Source of the DNA: Nansenia antarctica
Taxonomy: Eukaryota; Chordata; Actinopteri; Argentiniformes; Microstomatidae
DNA: 64,000 nucleotides
Assembly: GCA_963989245.1 (NCBI GenBank)
Contig: OZ022339.1
Span: forward strand, 20,315,063 to 20,379,062
Direction: 5' to 3'
Part shown: positions 32,778 through 43,695 of the stretch, in pieces
How positions within the stretch are numbered: position 1 is the first letter of the stretch
How the letters are laid out: each line of letters begins with the position of its first letter
Position numbers and translations under genes: made by a program
Notes under the pieces: generated by a model
The model's input: the letters and a program-made list of their open reading frames with translations, nothing else
Told to the model about the DNA's origin: nothing
Database searches by the model: none

Positions 32778-34103
32778 CCCTTGTGTGATGTTCACTTTTT
32801 GGACCCTTTCGTAGTGTTCGGGTCCAGTTGACCCGGGACATCATTGGGGTTTTAAAAGCACTTGTCCTGACACGGTGCTCCTAGTCCCAAGGGTGACCCG
32901 TACAAGGGGGTATACTCAGGGTGCAAGAAAGCCCCAAAATAGCCCATAATATTAAAGGGTGCCTTCTGTGGGCACAAACAGGTACTGTACCCAATAATGC
33001 ACAATAGGTACTGTGTACACATTCAAAAGTACATATATTTTGTTCTGTGGATCTAGGGGGCTGCCCTTTGGAGAGGCTGGAGCAGAGGATGCTTAGTAAC
33101 AACCCACAAAGTGTCAGACCCCTGGGAATAGGTGGGACCGAATGACAGCATGATGAGTAGAAGCGTTTTTACGCACATGATGCCCCTAACTTTGAAAATG
33201 CAAAATCCACTATAATAAAGTGTCATAAATCAAACTTATCTAGGAAAAATGTTAATGAAACAATGTTTTCATTGCTCTTTATTATTTAGAATGTATATTC
33301 TCAATTGAATTCCAATTGATCTAATTATAATCAAAGCTGTAAAGAAAATACAGGTGATGAACAAGAATAGAAATGAAAGAACCAAACTAAGATTGTTTTT
33401 GCCAATAGCTATGAAATACATCTCTCAAAAATGTCTGCAAATGCTGAATCACAAAACACGAACGGAATGTACACTGTTTTCACTGTCACTGTCGAAATAC
33501 AGTATTGTCTGAAAAATCCCAAATAATTCTGAGATATCACTGGCTACAATTGTGTTCATGGGTATGCCTATCTACACAACACATGAAGCACAACATGTGA
33601 CAGTGCGTGTACCTCAGTGCAAGAAAATGTAAAAATGTTTACAATGTTGCACTTCATAGGGTAAAAAGTGTGAGAGCAGACGGCTTCTTGGCGTGGGAAA
33701 GCCAGATCCCAAATAATTCTGAGATATCACTGGCTACAATTGTGTGTTCATGGGTATGCCTATCTACACAACACATGAAGCACAGAATGTGACAGTGCGT
33801 GTACCTCAGTGCAAGAAAATGTAAAAATGTTTACAATGTTGCACTTCATAGGGTAAAAAGTGTGAGAGCAGACGGCTTCTTGGCGTGGGAAAGCCAGAGC
33901 AGAGGTGTGTGAGTGAGTGAGTGTCAGTGTGAGTGTGTGTATGTTTCTGTGTGTCTCTGTGCATTTTTTTTTCACTTTTACATTTTTTCATAGAAAATAA
34001 GCCAAGGCCATGGAGTTTCATATTGATAAAATGTATTCTTGTACCATTTCTCTTTAAGTAAAAATGTAAAACGGGTCCAGTTGACCCGAACACCACACAA
34101 GGG
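32778..34103. mobile_element. piggyBac-like non-autonomous element, TTAA target
   Basis: The ends 'cccttgtgtgatgttc' and 'gaacaccacacaaggg' are inverted, and 'cgggtccagttgacccg' occurs near both. TTAA flanks both sides (32774-32777 and 34104-34107). The 1326-base interior has no transposase. The related LINE tails at 1550-1835 and 54546-54980 show the same site without the insertion. Confidence 0.85.
33517..33898. repeat. 190-base direct tandem duplication
   Basis: Unit 1 is 33517-33706 and unit 2 is 33707-33898; they differ by a two-base insertion ('gtgtgttcat') and a few substitutions. It lies inside the piggyBac-like element. Confidence 0.95.
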
Positions 34104-34350
34104 TTAAATAAATGTGCAATAACACTATTGTGCAATATGACAACCCTAGTCGTCTATCTGTACAGTATAGTATAGTGGATAGTGTGCATAGCCTTTATTT
34201 ATGTAAACCAGCTCCTTCCCTTCTTGTGATTTTTTTTTAAAGTTTTTTTTTTTTCTTTCCTAACACCAGGGGAGCCACCCCTCCTAAATTTCGTTGTTTG
34301 GTACCTGTACTGTAGCAATGACAATAAAGACCATTCATTCATTCATATAT

Positions 34351-35807
34351 CCTTCCGCCACAGAATATAGTCCCATAAACAAGATCAACGATTGCATTGT
34401 AGGTCAGCACAGGTGTTCTTAATCAGATTGATTGGGAGGCGCATTGATACTGGAAATGCGGTCTGAACTGAAGGTTGTTGGGATATTTACCACAGTTGCT
34501 AGCCAATCAGAATCCAGTATCCAAACATGCTGTTGTCGAATCTCAAATAATGTATAATATCATGTAAATCCATAATAGTATGTAGCTGTATGTACAGGTA
34601 TGTATTATGTATCTCACTGCTCTATTGTTGCATGTTGCTCACCAATGGCTGACGTTTTGTTTTGTATTCAAATATGTAAGCCATTGCCACATTTAAGCCT
34701 CATTCTTAAATGTTTTTGCTTTTCTAATAGGAATAATAATTGTCTCACAAGTGATCACATTCTGGGGATCACACTTCTCTAATTTAACAGCAGATCATCT
34801 TCCAGTGTAAATGAACGACCAAAAACAATGAGGCTTAGAAGTTATGGCTCGTTAAAAGCTGCAACAGACAGGAAATTCAAAATGAGCACCCCCACCACCC
34901 ATAACTTTATCTATGCACTAAGAAGGATTTCCCGCCCAGTGTTGATACCTGCTGTAGTGCTGTCGGTAGGTCTACTGTAGGTCAAACAACATGCTCTCAT
35001 CACTGGGCAGCTTAGGATTCAAAGCTTCTCTCAAACAAAAGGTTGTATATATTTATACCTACTGTATTTGTTTGGTGGATTACACACATCATGTATTTGT
35101 ATACTGTATAATAGAACTTAACAAGTGACTGGCAACAATACCAGTCTTTATTATTAGCATTATTATTAGCTTACTTAAGATAGAAGTGATTATGACATAA
35201 TCTGAACATGTCGTTGGGTATTTTAAGGAAAGGCAGTGTTGTCTTCTTTGTTACACAGTGATTGAACAGGTCAAGGAAACCTTTATACTATCTATAAATG
35301 GTAATCTCTGTGGTCGTGATCTTGATATCACACAGGGAAATGTTTAAAGACAGAAAAACATATTTAAAGCTTCTATAACCTTATACTGTCACAAAGGCAT
35401 GGGACCGTAGCCAAACCAGTACTGTGGAACAGTGAACACTGAGAGGAAAAGGGTGCAATCTACAGTGCATTGGACTGTATTGCGTTGGATGTCTTCTATT
35501 GATTGCAGTGTATGTCAATGAATGTAGAGTTCCCCACCATGCTGTATTGAAAAATGTATTCCCATAACCTAGGTTGTGTGGCAAAAAAGGGAAGTTGTAT
35601 CTTATTATGCAAAATGTAAATCAGTATTGTGGGAGAAAACCTCCTCTAAGAGTCTGAATGAGACTGTTTGAGAGAAGCTTTGAATCCTAAGCGACCTGCC
35701 CAGTGGTGAGAACATGTTGTTTGAAGTACAGTCAGACCAACACACAGCACATACAGTACAACACTATAGCAGGTATGAAAGCTGTGTGCTGGAAAACCTA
35801 GTTAGTG
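34351..35807. other. Intergenic, no gene seen
   Basis: AT-rich single-copy-like sequence. The words near 35010 ('gattcaaagcttctctcaaa') and 35672 ('tttgagagaagctttgaatc') are inverse to each other and 640 bases apart, with more shared inverse sequence around them (catgctctcatcactgggca / tgcccagtggtgagaacatg), so 34940-35060 and 35660-35780 are the arms of one larger inverted structure. Confidence 0.5.
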
Positions 35808-36217
35808 TATAGGTAAAGCTATGGGGTGGTAGTCATTTGATTGAATTCCCTGTCTTTTGTGGCTTTAAGACAAGCCAACTTCTCACTTAAAAAGTACGTT
35901 TTTAGTCATTAACAAGACTGTATGATTGTATTACATTTGGTCATTAAATAAAGTGAATCTAAGGTTGCACACTGATGTCCTGTAATATATTATATATATG
36001 AACTGGCAATAGTATATAGGTAAAGCTATGGGTGGTAGTCATTTGATTGAATTCCCTGTCTTGTGTGGCTTTAAGACAAGCCAACTTCTCACTTAAAAAG
36101 TAGTTTTGAGTCATTAACAGACTGTATGATTGTATTACATTTTGGTCATTAAATAAAGTGAATCTAAGGTTGCACACTGATGTCCTGTCATATATGATAT
36201 ATATGAACTGGCAATAA
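35808..36217. repeat. 207-base direct tandem duplication upstream of adgra2
   Basis: Unit 1 starts at 35808 and unit 2 at 36015; both contain 'gtcatttgattgaattccct', 'ttaagacaagccaacttctc' and 'aaagtgaatctaaggttgca'. They differ by small indels. Unit 2 ends about 20 bases before the GC-richer candidate promoter. Confidence 0.95.
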
Positions 36218-36239
36218 TTGATATCAAGCCACAACAGGG

Positions 36240-37278
36240 ATCTCTCATCGGGTTCGAAAGGGAGGGACTTCTGAGCAGAGCTCCGTGCGCCCCAAGTACA
36301 GTCGGCTACTTTGTAAACCGAGGCTAGAGGAGGGCGCGAGAAGTGGAGTCCCAGTATGGCAACAACCTGTTGATAACGGAGTCGATATGGAGTTGGGATG
36401 ACCATGGATATCTTCGTAGGGACACATTTTAGGGCAGACGTTTTAATCGACAGACATTTGACAACCTTGCTCGCCGAACGCGAAGGCGAAGACTGTACAT
36501 TTCCTATGGATTTCTTTCTACATCTGAACAATGCGATAGATCTAAGATAGTCATATTTACAAAACGCTGCTAAATGTTTTCGGAAGCCTTTCGTTGAAAG
36601 TGACAACAATGTTTTCATGAAGTTGAAGCAATCTCAGAAATCGTGGAAAATGATACAGAATATCGAGGCAACCATTGACAAACCAAATAGTTCCGATAAT
36701 AGGCTATGTGGAGAGAGTTGCACAGGTAGCCTACGAGGTGCGTACGGCTTGTCTTCTGGAAGCAGGGTATATACAGGAATCTTGAGGTTAATTTCAATAC
36801 CTTTCTAAGACTTTTTAAAGACCTTGTCAATATTTTTCCAGACCTCACTGCCACTTCGAGCTGTAAGTCATCTTTTTATTTTATTTAATAAAACTAATAA
36901 ATTCACGAACTTTTACTAAACGTTTTTAGGACTCAAACTCTTTGGACAGAGTCTAGTTCAGAAAAATACCTACAAAATTCAAGACCTCATAAAATCGTGA
37001 CAAGACTTTTTTATATTTATTAAGGGTCTTGATTTTCCCAAAATTGATTGATCAACTTGTAATACTTTTCAAGACACCGCGGATACCCTGGGAAGGCAGG
37101 ACAGGTGTTGCCAGGCAGAACAGGTGTCGCCAGAGTGACGCTGCGACTTCTGAACACACCAACCTGCCCGGTCACCTGCTCGGTGAAGACCCACTGCGTA
37201 TGTGAAGAAGAACCAATGTTGACATGAGCTCAACGAGGAGAACTTAAGGAGAACTCAAATAGAGGCTCCAGTACAAGG
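36240..37278 (+). promoter_or_regulatory. Candidate adgra2 promoter and 5' leader
   Basis: After kilobases of AT-rich DNA, 36240-36500 becomes richer in CG ('ctccgtgcgccccaagtaca', 'ttgctcgccgaacgcgaagg'), and this is the nearest such stretch upstream of the adgra2 start codon. A donor-like 'gagctgtaagtcat' is at 36856-36869 and acceptor-like pyrimidine/AG sequences precede 37081, so a non-coding 5' exon is possible. The bases 37081-37278 just before the ATG carry no repeat signature and probably are 5' UTR. No TATA box can be defended. This is inference from composition and position. Confidence 0.35.
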
Positions 37279-37496
37279 ATGAAAATACTGAGTTTCCTTT
37301 GCGTTGTCGCCGGGCTGTGGAAGCCCTGCCTGACGAACAGAAACTGTCCGGACCTGGTGATTGACGGCTGTCACTGTACCTCCGAGAGGTCCAAGGAGCT
37401 GAGCAGGCAACACGTCCGTGTCAAAGTTGTGTGTGATGAGTTGGAATTACTGGACACTCTACAACCCAGTTTTTTACCCAACAAAACAGTTTCCCT
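37279..37496 (+). CDS. adgra2: Adhesion GPCR A2 (Gpr124-like), first coding exon
   Basis: The ATG has A at -3 ('caaggatga'). Residues 1-19 (MKILSFLCVVAGLWKPCLT) look like a signal peptide. Then NCPDLVIDGCHCTSERSKEL and VVCDELELLDTLQPSFLPNK form the cysteine-rich LRR N-cap with four Cys, and NKT is an N-glycosylation sequon. The exon ends in TVS-CT at a strong donor 'gtgagtat' (37497), phase 2, and joins exon 56304-56375 to give TVSLILSNNKIS, the same junction as ADGRA2/ADGRA3 (T-T-LLLSNNKI). The GC-C-ERxKxLS pattern of the cap favours ADGRA2 over ADGRA3. The family protein is a plasma-membrane receptor with LRR, Ig, hormone-receptor and GAIN domains and seven helices, and acts with Reck in Wnt7 signalling of brain endothelium. 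The rest of the gene is right of the window. Confidence 0.85.
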
Positions 37497-37539
37497 GTGA
37501 GTATGTATACATCAAACGAATAACAGGCTTCAGCGTTTT

Positions 37540-37865
37540 AAACAGTGGTAGATGTGTTGTGAATGATGTATCACTCACCAAGGCCACCTTATCATAACAC
37601 ATGCTTACCTCCCCCAGTAGCCTCTGATAGACTTGTCCAAGATGCCATATTCATAGCACACAACTATTGCTTTGTTTGTGACATCTTATGTAAGGTTGCA
37701 CTAAACAGTGGTAGATGTGTTGTGAATGATGTATCACTCACTAAGGCCACCTTATCATAACACATGCTTACCTCCCCCAGTAGCCTCTGATAGACTTGTC
37801 CAAGATGCCATATTCATAGCACACAACTATTGCTTTGTTTGTGACATCTTATGTAAGGTTGCACT
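37540..37865. repeat. 163-base direct tandem duplication after adgra2 exon 1
   Basis: Unit 1 (37540-37702) and unit 2 (37703-37865) differ at one visible base (actcaccaagg / actcactaagg). It starts 43 bases after the donor site. Near-identity implies a recent event. Confidence 0.97.
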
Positions 37866-39421
37866 ATACTACTAAGTCAGTTAGATATTATTTATTACCA
37901 TATCACTGTAGGAAGTTGAATATTAACTTCCTCAGGTGTGGTATTGCCCTTTCCCCAAACATGTCATAAATGCATTGGGTATCGACAGTTTAAGCATTCT
38001 TATTCATACTAATGAATATCATCTTACCAGTCCATTACACCTGAGGCCGTTTGACCAGTTTTCCTTTTCATCAGATTTATTTATTTATTTTCAGTGTTTT
38101 TTGTCTTGCCTTTTTCAGGGATTCTTTTTTACAGCATTTTAGGAAACAGAGTAACTGACACTGATCTGAGAATGTATGTTCTTATTCTTCATAGAGCCTT
38201 TAGGCTAGAAGCCTGGAGACTGACTGTAGATTAACAGGCTATTTTATTCATGGAAACTGAGGTATTTATTTGAGACAGTAAAAGCATATACATGTAAAGG
38301 AACTCCACTATTCCAGCCACTGTTGGTGGAGAGGATCGTGAAATATGAATGTAGAGAAGTGATTGAATTAAATGATGTGCAGGATTTCCCATATTTGATA
38401 TAAAGAGTGATTCGGCTTTAGGTACATGGTCAGTGATGCACTAATGATGCACTTGTTTCTCTGCTTCGCTTAAATGTTTTTGCAGTTGCACATTGGAGGC
38501 AATATCACATTTTCATTTGAATAACTAAGTGTTCTCTGACATGGTGGGTTTCAGGTCATGTTTAATCAGTGTTCATTGTCGGTGCTGCTTTTTGAACATG
38601 GAACTTTTAACATGGAGCTGAATTGATGTAAATGAATAAGCAAAAAAAAAGCATCTTCCCGTTGTCCATTTCCTCTCGGCAAGGGATTATGCATATACAA
38701 TGCTTCTCTATAACAACATATACAATGCTTCTCTATAACAACATTTTATAGCAAAAGCACCATGTTTTAAGAGACAAAACAACTCTAAATCAACAACTAA
38801 AACAACTAAAAACAACTCTAAATGATCCTAATCTTCTTCTCAGCCAACTGTATCCTTTTGGCCGCTAAGGAAGCAGTTTTTCCTGCCCTAGGAAACGTGA
38901 CCTTTGTCAGGCCGCAGGGGCTTCCCACGTCTCCCTTCTGTTTAGATGGGCTGTGAAAATAATAAACAGATACTAGAGGGAAGCATGCATTTGAATGGAC
39001 TCCTGAACACATCTCTTCTATTGCCCTCTCCCCTCGGCCTCCTCATTTTCTCTTGTCTTTAGCTCAGCCCTCAGTGGTAATGAGGTCCTTAGTATGGTGT
39101 TGTTGTTCCTCATGACACCTGCAGCATGTGTTCTCTAAGTAAATGAACAGCAGGCTTACAGTAGAGCTGTAGTATTGGCAATGGCAGAACTGGCCATAAT
39201 TGGTGCAATTACCAAAGACATTAAGATGAAAATGAAATGTGTGTGATGTCGATTATTGCCAGCAGCTTGAGAGCGGCCGAGGCTGTGAAATATAGTGGCA
39301 ACAGTGGTGTGAACCTATTAACCACTGCCCCACTGTAGAGGCCCTTCAGAGAGACCAGTGGTTAATAGGCTCATGCCGCATCGCAGAGATGGTACCTTAA
39401 TGCTGCGGCCACAGCAGACAC
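37866..39421. other. Intron sequence, no gene seen
   Basis: AT-rich. It includes a small duplication 'catatacaatgcttctctat' at 38690-38745 and a hairpin at 39314-39369 (CCTATTAACCACTG / CAGTGGTTAATAGG, 28-base loop). Confidence 0.5.
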
Positions 39422-39545
39422 AAGGGCTGCGTTCGTAAATTCGTTCTGAGCGCGCCGGAGCGCACACTGGGTTCAACGTCATAAAGGGACCAAGTCATTT
39501 GATTGGATGAGGCATTCCATGAGAGTTGTGACGGATGATTAAAAA
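39422..39545. mobile_element. hAT-type MITE, copy 2 of 3 (right end lost)
   Basis: It starts 'agggctgcgttcgtaaattc' and contains 'caacgtcataaagggaccaa' and 'gatgaggcattccatgag' as in copies 1 and 3, but diverges before the right terminal repeat. Confidence 0.75.
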
Positions 39546-40690
39546 GAGAACAGTTTGCCTCATCAGACAGATTGGCGAAATCAAGCTTATGAATTACCAG
39601 CTTATGAATTACAGAGATAAATAGTGTAAATGGTTTAAATATCAGGTTATTTTTAGGAGAACTAAGCAATGGGACCAACTACTGTCTATTCTTATACTGT
39701 GACACTGGACATGAGTCGGCTTTAATAATGCAATGTTTTGATTACAGAATGAAGTTAGGGCTGTTCTTACAAGACAGAAGAATATAAGAAGTATATTTCA
39801 CAAGGGGGTGCTGCCTAAAATGGTGTCATTGCACATGGCGTGTACAGTGTTTTAAATGATTCATGAAAGCTCTTATTTCAATCATGTAAACTACATTTAA
39901 CGTCAACTCACGGGGCCAGAGCATTAAAATTAATGACATGAGTTGCGCTCTATGCTTTGGGAGCACTTTGTGTCCATATGGCCTACTGCTGAAATGCGTG
40001 GAATCCACTGCGAGACATTATATCGCTATGAGTTAATTAACATACACATTTGCGGACACACTGACACACTGCCACATATTCATGAAGACATGATTTGCTA
40101 AATTAACGGTTATCAAAGGACAACATTTGAATTTCTCAGACCAGACAATATTTTGCCCTTATCCATTAGAATTGCTCAACAATTCCTGCTGGTAGTTATT
40201 TTGACGAATTGAATTGCATGAAATAAAACATTCAAGCTGACTCCCTACTGCCGTCACGGTACCCTGGTGACATTGTCACACAAGTGTGAATCTTTTAAAC
40301 TCTGACCTACTGTATTTAACACCTCTCCCCGTTTCTCTAACACGTGGGAGAAGATGTACAGGAGTTAGAGTTGAGCCTGACAGCTCTGTTGACCCTGTGA
40401 CCTCTCCACTGTTATGGTTTCAGTGGTGAGTATGAGAATGATGAGTATGAGTATGAGGTGTCCCTGTGGAGAACAGTAGATAGCTGACACCTGTCAATGC
40501 ACTGACTAGGGAACCTAGATAGGAGGAGGAAGAAGAGAAAGGAGAGAGAGACTGAGGCCCAATCCCGTTTCCCTTCCCTCCCCCTACTAGGGCCACTCAC
40601 TTTGGAGTCAATGCCTCTGAACAGAGCCACAGGGCGTAGTTGGAATCTTCCCCTATGAAATGGGACAACCCTTCAAGACCCTGATACATT
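39546..40690. other. Intron sequence, no gene seen
   Basis: Single-copy-like sequence with a GAGTAT-type short repeat near 40430-40460. Confidence 0.4.
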
Positions 40691-40884
40691 GTTACCTAGT
40701 TAACTAGAACAATACTTTACATTGTTAACTAGAACACTACTTTACATTGTTACCTAGTTAACTAGAACACTACTTTACATTGTTACCTAGTTAACTAGAA
40801 CACTACTTTACATTGTTACCTAGTTAACTATAACACTACTTTACATTGTTACCTAGTTAACTACAACACTACTTTACATTGTTA
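40691..40884. repeat. 33-base minisatellite, six units
   Basis: The unit is 'acattgttacctagttaact' plus 'agaacactacttt'. The second unit lacks eight bases. A single, unamplified unit with the same right flank is in the MITE-like element at 19519-19830. Confidence 0.95.
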
Positions 40885-41393
40885 GCAGGCTCACAAAACA
40901 AGCTGTGTTAGTTGACTAGCGATGTGTCATTCATTTTCAACAACGCTTAGCTCGCGCTTTCATTTTGAAATCGCGAAAACGAAAACAGAAGTCAATGTCG
41001 GAATGAGCCTCTCCTTGTTGTTCAGAGAACAGATGCCAAACTACCGACATGTTTGCTGTAATAATATGATTTGGCAGTAGAAAGCCATCAGTCAATAGCT
41101 CGTCTCATTCACAGAACAGCATGGGTTGCCTGCACTGTTTGATTGCGTATTTTAGAGCAGACTACAGAGATGGTGAACATTAGCACTAGCTAACATTGGC
41201 TATCTATTTACCTTAGCTTACCAATTGACTGCATGGCTGTACGCAGGCGCATCATCATCAGCGTGACAACCGGAACCGGAAATATTTCCGGCTTCATATT
41301 ATCGGCTCTATATCGGCTAGAATTTAATAAAACCGATAAATATTTAATAACATTAATTTCCCAATATCGGGCCGATAATATCGTGCATCCCTA
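40885..41393 (-). mobile_element. One end of a hAT transposon
   Basis: The right terminus reads, on the minus strand, 'tagggatgcacgatattatc' 'ggcccgatattggg', a typical hAT terminal repeat with repeated CCGATA words inside. It stops exactly where the L2 RT frame (AAARVLT) begins at 41394. The other end was not found, and no 8-base target duplication could be confirmed. Confidence 0.65.
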
Positions 41394-42488
41394 GTTAGGA
41401 CCCTAGCAGCGGCATTTTGGATGAGCTGCAATTTACGAACAGCTCCTTTAGATCGGCCTGTTAGTAGACCATTACAATAATCAAGTCTACTCGAAACAAA
41501 TGCATGGATGAGTTTTTCAAGGTCTTGTTTGGACATGAAACCTCTCATTCATGTTATGTTTTTCAGGTGATAGTAGGCTGATTTAGTTATCGAGTTTATG
41601 TGTCTGTTGAAGTTTAGATCAGTCAAAATTTCTGACCTGCTTTTTAGTTTGGTGCACCGAATACAATTATCTCTGTTTTGTCCTTGTTTAGTTGGAGGAC
41701 GTTTTGTGTCATCCAGGTGTTTATTTGCTCAATGGAATTACAGAGATTGTCAATGGGACTATAGTCGTTCGGTGAGAGGGCTATGTAGATTTGAGTGTCA
41801 TCCGCATAGTTGTGGTAGGCAATTTTGTTCTTTTTTATGATGTGTCCCAATGGAAGCATATAGAGATTGAATAGAGGATTGACCCTTGGGGAACCCCACG
41901 TCATTTTCATTTGGTCCGATACAAAGTTGCCAATGGAGACATAGTAGCTTCTGTCCTGTAGGTAGGATCTAAACCAGTTTAGGGCAGTGCCCGAAAGTCC
42001 TACCCAGGTTTTTAGTCTGTCTATTAGAATGTCGTGGTCTACAGTGTCAAAGGCAGCGCTAAGATCTAGTAGTACCAAAACTGAGATTTTTCCGGAGTCT
42101 GTGTTTACGTGAATGTCATTAAGGACCTTAATAAGGGCCGTTTCAGTGCTATGTAGGAGGCGAAAGCCTGATTGAAAGTCATCGAAGAGATCATTTAGGG
42201 TCAAATAATTGCTAAGTTGTTCGTGGGCAACCATTTCAATAATTTCTCCTGTACAGGGAAGGTTTGATATGGGTCTGTAGTTGTTTAGTACAAATGGGTC
42301 TAGGCCGTTCTTTTTTAGTAGAGGCTTAATAACTGCAGTTTTCAGGGCTTCAGGGAAGATTCCTGATGAAAGGGAAGTGTTGATTATTTGTATTAGTTCG
42401 CCTGCCATGCTGCTAAATATGTTTTTTTAAAAGCTGGCAGGACATCAAGGGCACAGATGGATGGTTTAAGACATGATTTTATCTAGGG
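41394..42488 (-). mobile_element. L2-type LINE, reverse-transcriptase core
   Basis: The frame 42408-41644 reads ALKTAVIKPLLKKNGLDP, NNYRPISNLPCTGEIIEMV, FQSGFRLLHSTETALIKVL, LVLLDLSAAFDTVDHDIL (catalytic Asp), WFRSYLQDRSYYVSIGN, SPRVNPLFNLYMLPLG (damaged block normally VPQGSILGPLLF), AYHNYADDTQIY (catalytic YADD) and LNKDKTEIIVFG. A frameshift near 41640 is followed by EKLIHAFVSSRLDYCNGLL and KLQLIQNAAARVLT, ending at 41394. So the finger, palm and thumb are present, while the endonuclease and the C-terminal tail are missing. The PQGS loss and the frameshift make it inactive. It lies antisense in adgra2 intron 1. Confidence 0.93.
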
Positions 42489-42492
42489 TCTT

Positions 42493-42570
42493 GAATGAAT
42501 GAATGAATGAATGAATGAATGAATGGACTTTATTGTCATTGCTACAGTACAGGTACCAAACAACGAAATG
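42493..42570 (-). mobile_element. CR1/Rex1-type LINE 3' terminus (short)
   Basis: The minus strand reads 'cgttgtttggtacctgtact' 'gtagcaatgacaataaagtc' followed by ATTC units. Same family as 1550-1835; only the last 78 bases. Confidence 0.75.
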
Positions 42571-42795
42571 TTGTCTTGTCATCGATAGTGTTAAATTGTG
42601 ACATGGTTGTTATGTCCGCCCTATTTGGGGTTGTTAATGGGGACATGTTTTTCATGCCTGACACAGAAGAGCTAATGCCTTGTTCTAATGGTTTCTATTT
42701 TATTGTTTAAAAAGGATGCAAACTCATTGCATTTACTAGTTGAGTGTAAATGCATCATTATCAGATATGCCATTTCATGACAGGATGCCAGTGCT

Positions 42796-43310
42796 CTGGA
42801 GGCTAGCAATCCTGCTCCTACCCTGCCAGTCTGTAGGCTAGCAACCCTGCTCCTTCCCAGCCAGTCTGTAGGCTAGCAACCCTGCTCCTACCCTGCCAGT
42901 CTGTAGGCTAGCAACCCTGCTCCTTCCCTGCCAGTCTGTAGGTTAGCCACCCTGCTCCTACCCTGCCAGTCTGTAGGCTAGCAACCCTGCTCCTTCCCTG
43001 CCAGTCTGTAGGCTAGCAACCCTGCTCCTACCCTGCCAGTCTGTAGGCTAGCAACCCTGCTCCTTCCCTGCCAGTCTGTAGGCTAACAACCCTGCTCCTA
43101 CCCTGCCAGTCTGTAGGCTAGCAACCCTGCTCCTTCCCTGCCAGTCTGTAGGCTAACAACCCTGCTCCTACCCTGCCAGTCTGTAGGCTAGCAACCCTGC
43201 TCCTTCCCTGCCAGTCTGTAGGCTAGCAACCCTGCTCCTTCCCTGCCAGTCTGCACTGATATTAGAGGAGCGGTAACAACCCTGCTCCTTCTCTGCCAGT
43301 CTGCACTGAT
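42796..43310. repeat. 35-base minisatellite with alternating unit types
   Basis: The unit is 'ccagtctgtaggctagcaac' plus 'cctgctccttccctg'. CCTTCCCTG and CCTACCCTG forms alternate over most of the array, which gives a 70-base higher-order repeat. About 13-14 units; the last ones are disrupted by 'tgcactgatat'. Confidence 0.95.
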
Positions 43311-43695
43311 ATAGCTATATCGCCCTACACCTACATGAAAACAAGAATTGGGACACCCCTACTCTACATGTGAACGCGCAAAACCGAGCTGTAGGGCTGA
43401 ACACGGAGCTGTAGGGATTTGGCCTCAGACTCAGAGGGAGAGACAGAATAGATTCCTCCATGAGGGAGAGACACATAAATGTATTAGGAGACAGAAAGTG
43501 TTTGGTAACTGAAAAATAACTATTGGGAGGTAGAGCAATGGAGAGAATGTAACAGAAGAACGCAAACTGTGTGTTTCGGAGGGGTTATTGCTTAGTCACA
43601 TTTGTAATGCAAACCTACCCTGTGAACATGTAAAGATTGTATGTGACAAGATGGTTGCTTTAGTTTGGCCTCATGTCCTCTACCTAGAATCTTTA
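43311..43695. other. Intron sequence, no gene seen
   Basis: Single-copy-like; nothing recognised. Confidence 0.4.

Larger units (their letters stand above)
32485..34350 (+). mobile_element. CR1/Rex1-type LINE 3' end split by a piggyBac-like insertion
   Basis: The + frame from about 32490 reads ARKASKISRDPTHPGYEHFT, then RLPSKRRFRTLAARTNRLKN, then SFYHRAVQALNTAKT and a stop near 32660, the C-terminal end of the LINE ORF2. The 3' UTR starts at 32661, is interrupted at the TTAA 32774-32777, and resumes at 34108, ending 'ggtacctgtactgtagcaat' and 'gacaataaagaccattcatt'. The RT core and endonuclease are missing (5' truncation). Confidence 0.85.

Noticed and set aside
35959..36618. 219-residue minus-strand frame upstream of adgra2
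   Set aside because: It runs through one unit of the 207-base duplication and the candidate promoter; no domain, and the duplicated part has indels that would break it in the other unit.
41644..42408. Retron, group II intron or domesticated reverse transcriptase
   Set aside because: The motifs are those of L2 LINEs, the block 4 PQGS is damaged and the frame is broken on the C-terminal side.
42796..43310. CRISPR-like array of 35-base repeats
   Set aside because: Units are contiguous without unique spacers, and the genome is a vertebrate; it is a minisatellite.
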